Assembly: GCA_030762175.1 (NCBI GenBank)
Contig: CM060834.1
Span: 25,036,001-25,100,000, forward strand
Direction: 5' to 3'
DNA length: 64,000 nt
Source: Metallyticus violacea
Taxonomy: Eukaryota > Arthropoda > Insecta > Mantodea > Metallyticidae
Part shown: positions 56,470 through 64,000 of the stretch, piece by piece
How the letters are laid out: each line of letters begins with the position of its first letter
Numbering within the stretch: position 1 is the stretch's first letter
Made by a program: the position numbers and the translations under genes
Notes under the pieces: generated by a model
Databases searched by the model: none
Seen by the model: only the letters and a program-made list of their open reading frames with translations
Told to the model about the DNA's origin: nothing

Positions 56470-58180
56470 TAACCGTAGGTCATTGCAGTCAACATTAGTG
56501 GCTTCTTTCTTCATTTCTTTGTTGAATAATTTAGCTAACAATGCTCAAAAAATGTAACAAAGAGAGGTTTATAATTACTTACAAGAATATTCTGTATACA
56601 GATAGGCTGAAGACTAAAATTTTCATATCAAACTAGCTAATATACACTGACCAGCTGAGGGCTGTTCCTGCAGATACAGCATAAACAAAGTTGTTTGTAA
56701 GGCCATATTGGTGCCAACAGATATTAACATCGATTTCCTATTATACTGTGAATACAAGTGTGTCGTTACCGTTCCTGGAAAAATCCATTTGCCGTATTTA
56801 TACACATTTAATGACTAGTTCATTATTTGTATAGAACTATTTTGCCTGTATTAGCACCAGAGTGTACAAACACTGGTACGTCTTTCCACTTCTGCCACCA
56901 GTTTCATTAACAAGCACTTTGTTACAGTTATCTTTGCACTGTTAACATAAGATCTCGTTAACACTACAGACTGCATTTTTAGTTTCCTTCATGGTAAATT
57001 CTGTTCCACAGTTTCCAGAGATAGTTTCTAATCTTTCTGCATACATATTTACATATACAGGGTGTCTCATTTATCTTGCTCGACCAAAATAACTCTTTTC
57101 TGATGTATCAAACGGAAAATTGTTTAAAACAACTTGTTTTTAACATCATGGGGGAGTTGTTGCTGATGGTATACTTTTTGTATGAGATTAATGTAGGAGA
57201 TACGCGATTGAGTTTCGTTTTTTCTTCTAAATGGCACCGTGTACATTTTATTCAAGAATACACTTACCCTCTCCAAGAGTTATCACATTGTACGATTTTA
57301 TTTAAGAACAGTAGATATGGAAATGATAAATATTACACATCTTTTATTTAATAGCACTATATTGCATTGGTTTAACTAAATCATTTAACCTCTTCCCCGT
57401 TTAAACATTTCATAATGATCAATAAACAATGAGCAATGTAACAGGATGAACTGTACTGTACAGTATACACGGATCCTGTTATTGCACTGTACACACTACT
57501 AATCACCAAAGTCGGTAAGATGCCTTTTCTATCTGGGTGAATATATATATATATAATAGTCAGATAGAAATGAACATGTTTCCGTACATTTGGGATCCGT
57601 TGGGCCAGATTTTGTTCCCTTTCAGTTCTTTTTCTTCTTTTTTCTTCTGTTGCACATTTCAAGTTTTTTTGGCAATTATTTACGCATTTTAAAAAGCACA
57701 TAAAGAATTTCAATATATCGAAGTGAAAATTTTTATAAAAATTAAATGGCGTGTTCATCTCACAAAAATATTTACTAATAACCTTGTTATACATTTATTT
57801 CTTTTCAAGCGGTCAAAAACTTTATCCTCAACTTATTCACTAAAGCTCTTTAAATGTCAGAATCTTCATTAGTGAAAGGAACGCACGGTTACCTCGGGTG
57901 TACGAATACCAGAAAATACAGAGGATGAGGGAAGTATTGTAGTTTTGAATAGTATTGGTGAATGAATTTGTATCGATGTGCGCGAAACAATTCTAGAAAA
58001 AAAATTGGTGGAGGTAACTTCAGCTGCACAAATGTAACAAACAATTGCAAGCGAGAAAGATGAGAGCGGTACAGCTGTGCAATAAACCATCTCTACAATG
58101 CGTTCAGTACGGAAGTAAAGGAGATACTATACAGATTCCCCTATAAACGCATGAATAGGGAATGAACTCAACCAGAAACC
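56470..58180. other. No recognised genes; two weak ORFs
   Basis: A block near 57057 begins ACAGGGTGTCTCATTTATCT, a phrase often found at ends of transposon-type repeats. The minus ORF 57869-58090 starts with a signal-peptide-like MVYCTAVPLSSFSLAIVCYI but cannot be tied to the channel gene. ORF 57381-57794 has no domain I know. Confidence 0.35.
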
Positions 58181-58400
58181 ACTGTGTATTTTGTTCATTT
58201 GCCAGAACTATTCAAAACTACTTTTGGTGTCTGGAAAGATGAATGTTCTGGTGTGACTGGAACAAGTTTTTCTGAAATAGCATGTTTTAAATATGCTCCA
58301 ATCACATCAGTGGAAGTAGAATGTTCTTTTTCCACGATGAAAAATATTCTCTCTGACAAGCGGCTGACTATGACAGTTGATACCTTGAAAAAAACATGAT
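58180..58400 (+). pseudogene. hAT transposase dimerisation-domain remnant
   Basis: The frame ends SEIACFKYAPITSVEVECSF followed by STMKNILSDKRLTMTVDTLK. The motif FKYAPxTSxxVERSFSxxKxILxDxRxxLxxxxLxK is the C-terminal hATC dimerisation domain. Only this end is left. Confidence 0.75.
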
Positions 58401-58619
58401 GTTGCTTGTAATATAGAAAAGTAAGCTTAAGTTCTGTAATTATGTGATAAAGAAATTATCAAGTACCTTAAATAAATTTACATTAATAAATAATGACGTT
58501 ACCCTCTCTTGTTAATTTTAATAAATACCTATTTTAATTATATTTCTGCTTATTTTCAGCATTTTACGTACTTTTTTGCCTGCATATTTTAACCAAATGC
58601 CTGAACTTTCAGGATAAAC

Positions 58620-59060
58620 ATTAACTGGTGTTAAAAGAGATGCTGAAAACGATTCTCCTCAACGGCAATACACTGACGACATCTGCATAGGAAATTCCTG
58701 CATTTCATCCAATTTTTCTTCCTTAAGAACAAGTTTCTTGTCATTCAGAGGTCCTGTTTCTCGTAACTTTTTAACAAGTTGACAGGCGAATAGTTTCTCT
58801 ACCTGGAACACGATTGTCAGATTTTTTTTTCCGAATTGTCATACCACGCTCTGCAGGAAATAGGGTACACATATTATTTATTGTACGTGCAACCTTGTCC
58901 TTCAAGTCTATATGTATGTAGTGACATAACTAACGAAGAACAATTTACACACAATGAAAGGTAACACACGAAGGTACAACCACTCACTAACAAAGCCTCC
59001 CTGAAACTAACAAGATACTTGGATAAAAGGCGCCCTGCCGCCTTTAATTGTAATAACTTC
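58620..59060 (-). mobile_element. Internally deleted DDE transposon derivative, copy 2
   Basis: The minus strand reads LRETGPLNDKKLVLKEEKLD, then crosses to C-terminal sequence at GGAATTTCCTATGCAGATG, the same junction as in the copy at 44470-45020. Leader sequence up to 59060 (ACCTTCG/ACACACGA, GTGACATAACTAAC) is also shared. Confidence 0.7.
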
Positions 59061-59279
59061 ACTGATTTAAATGAATTGAATTGAATGTTTTAGTTATAAA
59101 CATTGTCCGCTCATGCTGTGATTTACGTCTCGGCTGTTAGGCGTACCGCAAAGGCGGAAATCACTTCGCTCCGCTTTCCTTTCTTAAGTGTCTCTTCCTG
59201 AACTTATTCCCTATCAGTATTATCTTTTTCTGCACTTATGCTATTTTGTGCATAAGACAACCTTCCAAGACATTAGGAG

Positions 59280-60786
59280 GGATGTTATAAAAGTTCTCGG
59301 TTTGTCTAAGAGATGTGTTAAAATGGCCGATTTACTAGATTAGTTAAGTATCACCCTTTAGATGATGCGCTATAAAGTTCAGGCGCGTAAGTATCGTCAC
59401 TTGTTTGTGACGATCGTGTAAATAGTGTTAACATTTTCTACAAAATGGATAAAACTGAAATACCTATTATTGATAAAGTGCTTTGTTTTGAAGGGCTTAA
59501 ACCCCAACGGAAACACAAAACGAGTTAGATTCCACCTTAAAGGACTCTCTCCCTTTGTTTTCGATGGTTAAAAAGCGATATCCTAAATTCAAGAGTAGTC
59601 GTACATTCATTGAAGACGAGCGCTCAGGGTGTCCTTAAACTGCTACGACCGACAAGATTGTGACAAAAATTTGCAATGCCATACCCACATTCGCCGATTG
59701 AAGGTGCGCGAGTTGGCTTACATTGTAAAGATCTCGTTAGGCCGTGTCCACTACAAATTACATGAAATTTTGGACATGAGAAAGCTTTCTGCTCGATAAG
59801 TGCCGCTATTGTTAACAATGGACCAAAAACGCTCTCGAATGAACATTTCCCCAGGGTGTTTAAACGCAATTCCAGTGAGTTTCTCCATCGTTTTATAACA
59901 GCAGATGAAACATGGATTCATCACTACACGCCAGAGACGAAGGAGCAGTCCAAACAGTGAGTGGCAGCAGGTGAAACTGCACGAAAGAAAACAAAAACGG
60001 TTCCATCTACAGGAAAAGTCACGATTACGGTTTTCTGGGATTCTCATGGTGCTGTGCTCGTAGAGTACCACCAGAAGGGTAGAACCATCACTGGGGAGTA
60101 ATAACTTCACTACTGGAACAACCGCCATGGGTGGTCGAGGTCCTAAAGGCGCGGACTCGTGAGCTGGAGATCTGCGGTTCCATTCCCACCGGAACCGTTC
60201 TCTCTGAGTTTTCTCCCAGCTTTTCCTCTTTTCTCATAAATGACAAATGCCGAGGAGGTAACTTATGCCTGGAACGCTTCCTTCCTTTATAAAAAAATCA
60301 TTTCCAAATTATCATTTCATCTCATGTATCGTTAATGTCCATCGCCTGTGGTGCCTCAGTAGTTAAAACACTATTAAAATAAATAATAAAAAAACTGCAG
60401 GACCAACTGAAGGGTGCTATTCCACACCTCGAGAAAAGGAAACTTCACTTTCATCACGATAATGCGCAGTCACACACTTTTGGGATTGTTTAACCCAAGT
60501 GCTTCCACATCCGCCGGATTTGTCTCCCAGCGATTAGTTTTTGTTTCCATACCGGAAGAAATGGCTGGGTGGACGAAGATTCACATTAAATGATGAGGTA
60601 ACTGAGACAGACGCCTATTTTTCGCAGTTGGACAAAGCTTATTTTACTAAGGGTATTAAAAAGTTTTGAAGGTCGTTAGACTAAATGTATTAATTTAAAG
60701 GGTGACTATATTAAAAAATACAAATAAAATTTTTCTTAAATCTTGTGCTTTCTTGGTCAGTCTGAGAACTTTTAGAACGCCCTGTG
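59280..60786 (+). mobile_element. mariner element with TIRs, split by a SINE
   Basis: Ends pair as TIRs: ATAAAAGTTCTCGGTTTGTC near 59286 and the reverse complement of 60747-60776, CTAAAAGTTCTCAGACTGAC. The ORF start ATGGATAAAACTGAAATACC is at 59444. Then, over several frames: EDERSGCP, ATTDKIVTKI, ESFLL-type second HTH, HARDEGAVQT-type first aspartate region, LEKRKLHFHHDNAQSHTFGI (second catalytic aspartate) and RIKKF-like C-terminus. Without the ~270-bp SINE B the length is about 1.24 kb, right for mariner. Stops and shifts make it inactive. Confidence 0.83.
60121..60400 (+). repeat. SINE family B, copy 5, inserted in mariner
   Basis: Head CATGGGTGGTCGAGGTCCTA, body CTCATAAATGACAAATGCCG and GCCTGGAACGCTTCCTTCCT, and an A-rich end at about 60385-60395. 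It separates the two catalytic aspartate regions of the mariner ORF. Confidence 0.88.
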
Positions 60787-61354
60787 TAGATGCATTTTAT
60801 ATAGACACTTAAAGAAAACGTAACACTGTTAAACTTCTTATAATTTCAGTTTGGGAATGAAAAAGGAAGCTTGGCAAAGGTACTGACCTTCAAATAGATA
60901 TTAACTTACAGTATTAATGCGATGTCACCAGCAGCTGAACCATGTTGTAACATGGCTTTCCCTGTCTTCTCGTCATGTGCTAGCCATTCTCATGTTTATT
61001 TTAATGTCAGTCCACAGGAATTTAGTGATGCTAGAGCTAAGGATAAAGATAAATATGTATATTAACACAATATGCTTGTTTTCCAATTTTTCTTTACTCT
61101 AAAATAATAGTATCTATTCTATTCTACTATCATTTTATTTTCGTACAATTTTTAAATTGTATGTTCAAAATGTATTTGATTTGTTGTAAGGCTTTAGTAT
61201 CTTAACTAAAATTAAAATTAAATACAGCACAGTAATAAAGGAGCTTACGATAGTTATATACATTTGTTGTACATTTAAAAAGTATCGCTCAACATTAATA
61301 CAATGTACCCACTAACCCTTCCAGAGCGCTATTGCCGGTAATCAGCTGTAACTC

Positions 61355-62170
61355 CTAAAAGCGTCCAGGAGTCCGTAATGGATGACCCGCGTCTCTCATG
61401 AGGACAAGATGAATGAGATCATCCATGAAAATTGACGCCTGATAGTTCGAGAAATTGCCGAAGAGTGTACAACATTTCTGTGAGATCGTATCATGACATT
61501 CTGACAGAAAAGCTTGGCATATATCGTGTTGATGCAAAGTTTGTCCCTTGGCTGTTGACACAAGAACAGAAAGACAACCAAGTAGCGATCTATCAAGAGC
61601 TCTTGGTTCGCATTAATGAGGACGCAACTTTTTTTGAATAGAGTAATAACTGGTGATTAAACATGGGTCTATGGTCACGATGTGGCCAGGTCAAACGTTC
61701 AAAGTGTTGTTGATTTTCTTCGACATTCAAGGTGATTTATTCCGAATTACTTCTGGAGGATCAAACGGTGAATCAAGAGGTCTTGAGACATCTCCGAGAA
61801 AACGCGAGAAGAAAAAGACTGAATTGGACCCTACGCACGTCCTTTCAACACTGCTTTCTCGCGAATTTTGGGGGGGAAAAAAAACCCTGCTATTTCTCCC
61901 CAACCTTCATATCGTTCTGACTTAGTACCTGTGGATTTTGTATGTTTACAGAGCTGAAATTCACGACGAAAAGGCGAAGATCCGACTCAGTTGAGAAGAT
62001 AAAACCAAATTCACTGAGAGAACTTTGGGCAAACTCGAAAAAAGTGTATCAGGACTGCTTTCAGAGGTTCATGTATCAATAGAAAGGGAGACAAAACTCA
62101 ATAAAATGAAATAGGCCAAAATTTCAAACAATTAAAAAGTTCGGTCATTTTCAAACACCTCACTGCACTT
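61355..62170 (+). pseudogene. mariner transposase remnant (second lineage)
   Basis: The frame 61432-61641 encodes SYHDILTEKLGIYRVDAKFV, PWLLTQEQKDNQVAIYQELL and RINEDATFFE. Next come RVITGD, a stop, TWVYGHD (first catalytic aspartate: GDxTW, its usual E mutated), then a collapsed middle, and ELKFTTKRRR-type and FQRFMYQ C-terminal pieces. The 3' end GTTCGGTCATTTTCAAACAC may be the terminal repeat. It belongs to a different mariner subfamily from 59280. Confidence 0.78.
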
Positions 62171-62179
62171 ATTTTAAAG

Positions 62180-63165
62180 TAACATTTGCTTACATATAAC
62201 TAATTTGTGTAAGCGATGTGTAAAATAAAATTGTGAGCTTAAAGAAGAATAAAACACAATAAGTTTACAAACTCACTTGCAGTGTACGGGTTCTCCATTT
62301 TCAGAAAATCATCACATTCAACATATTAGCACACGGTTTAGCCCGCAGTTTTCTTCTATTACTGTAGCGGTCACAAACTAATTATTATACAACTTTTAAC
62401 TTCGCACCAGTTTCTACCTAAGTATCTAACAAACGAGATGATGACAATTGTGAAAAAAATGAAAAAGAACACTGCAGTCTAAGCACCAACAGGAACTGAT
62501 AGAAATTCTCAAAATGCTTGAATATAGATACAAAAAAAAAAAGGTCATTGATTGGTTTCCCTAATAACATAAATCACGTTGATAGTGTTATTTGAAGAGC
62601 AATGGGACAAGGTTTGCTGAATAATTAGGAGTCAATAGTCTTCTAGTCTTTGCTGACCTATGGGTTGAGATGTATCGTTGAGACATGTCATGTTGATTCG
62701 CTCGATCAAAGTCGACAAAATGAAGGCCGTTTCAGTGACGTTTTCCCTTGAACTCAGCGTGAGAAATACGACATTTGTAGCGTCATGGTAGTTTTTTTTT
62801 TTTTTTTTTTATGATTTCATTGATTTGAGGTGTTTGTTTCGAGCTTTATCGTGGCTCAATCTACACCTTTAGTACTTTTAGTGAAAGTAAATCAGTGAAA
62901 GGTACCTGCCGCGCTTTCAAGTGTGGAAAAATGTCTAAACTTACTAACAAGGAAGAGTGTCACATGAGGGATAAGGGGAACACAAACTTGGTGCATGTCA
63001 AATATCAAAATATTGTGTATCGAATCACAAAACAAGAAGTGCCATGGTCAATATTTTCATTGGCCAGCTACAAACTTTCTGCAACTACCTCACAAAACCC
63101 TCACCTGAATCACGGGGGAGGGGGGGGGCTCAATTAACTACTAATAAGCAACATTCGCTTAGGCA
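62180..63165. other. No recognised features
   Basis: AT-rich. It includes a short ATG-started segment on minus (62277-62298) that could be a small channel exon (see findings), and a T20 run near 62790. The ORF at 62895-63137 has no domain. Confidence 0.35.
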
Positions 63166-63169
63166 AAGT

Positions 63170-63310
63170 TCATTTTGATTTTTGTTTCCATGATTTTTCC
63201 ACTCTCTAATTTCACCTCATTGTATTCCGTTGGTTCTGTTGTAGGATCGAAAAGTTCCGGGCGTGGCGATTTGATACTGTGTGTAGCATGGGGGTAGCTT
63301 GCATTTTAGA
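63170..63310 (+). repeat. SINE family C body, copy 3
   Basis: TCCGTTGGTTCTGTTGTAGG, then CGAAAAGTTCCGGGCGTGGC, matching the body at 52137-52215 and the minus-strand copy near 43550. Confidence 0.55.
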
Positions 63311-64000
63311 AAGGTTTCTCTCTCGGCGTCTGGTGTCGAAGTGATCCTTTAGAGTGATTGGAATTTAGGTATTTTAGATGGACCAACATTGTATTTCCAG
63401 GGTCAACATATTTTTAATATACTTTTAATACAAGGAAGTTTTAAAATTTATTTGTGTACTTTTTTGTTATTATGTATCAGTTTGAAAACTATTAATACGA
63501 TTTATATCTACTAAGTTTGGAGGATTATTTATTCCTTGTGTATTTTATGTATATTACACTTACGGAACAAGGATACACTTGTGTAAAACCTTTTTTTTTT
63601 TCTAAGTATATGTACCTCAAAGCAAGTATGAACTATTAAAAAGCTAATATAATATGACTTAATAATAAAATAAATACATTTATACTTAAATTCTATTTTG
63701 ATTGTAAGATTACTAGAAATGAATTTTGTTAAACTTTTCACATCGCTTACTAATGTTCAATTAGGTTAAATAGTGAAAATTCGTGCTAATTATAGAAAAC
63801 ATGAACAAGTAAATCTTCGCTAAAATAAAAGCTTTAAAAATTTTTATGGCTGTAAGACAAGTATGATTTAAACATTATGAATGCTGATTGCTACATTTTA
63901 ATGAAAGAAAATTAGCGACACAACCGTTACCTTTTTGTTTAACAGAACGACTTTTGTTAAAATCACAGGATTTAGAAAAGAATAGCTAAAAATATGAATG
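63311..64000. other. Right edge, nothing recognised
   Basis: AT-rich; no coding, RNA or repeat signal that I can name. Confidence 0.4.

Noticed and set aside
57869..58090. Signal-peptide exon of the channel gene
   Set aside because: The hydrophobic start is suggestive, but the only good donor (GAG|GTAACC) is in phase 0 while the exon at 50818 needs phase 1, and the rest lacks receptor similarity.

Overview
The window is a piece of an insect nuclear genome. It is AT-rich, its genes have small exons separated by introns of several kilobases, it contains mitochondrial DNA copies with insect gene content, and it is crowded with decayed transposons and tRNA-derived SINEs. The repeat spectrum (mariner, Penelope-like, several SINE families) suggests a large polyneopteran-type genome such as a cockroach or termite, but that placement is a guess.

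Two host genes are supported, both on the minus strand. (1) 570-19503: the first nine coding exons (510 codons) of an M16-type zinc metalloprotease of the C05D11.1/Sdd3 type. All exon phases agree, and the inverted zinc motif HTLEH and the downstream glutamate motif GVVYCEMQG are present. The gene continues past the left edge. (2) 25101 to at least 50818: seven exons of a Cys-loop ligand-gated anion-channel subunit, most like the insect pHCl-2/CG6927 group. The exons cover the WxPD loop, Cys-loop, M1-M2, M3 and M4 through the stop codon. The exon at 36295-36453 has no long ATG-started ORF and was found by splice phase. The N-terminal signal-peptide exon was not found with confidence.

Most of the rest is mobile DNA inside introns or between genes. 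It includes Penelope-like elements (PLE; RT and GIY-YIG pieces, 3' tails), LINE fragments (three RT pieces and one 3' end), about ten decayed mariner/IS630-type transposases, pogo/Tigger, PIF/Harbinger and hAT remnants, three SINE families often inserted into other repeats, a composite mitochondrial insert (12S, 16S, tRNA-Leu, ND1), a short ND5 insert, a foldback element and many microsatellites.

The most interesting signal is a set of hammerhead-ribozyme-like motifs in the PLE tails (1452-1490, 9060-9066 on minus, 9104-9140, 14198-14239, 16637-16676). They share an unusual layout: CUGANGA, one extra base, a 5-6 bp helix II, GAA, and a loopless self-complementary helix III. Two of them sit on opposite strands of a nearly perfect 98-bp palindrome, which is itself inside an older ~250-bp inverted repeat.
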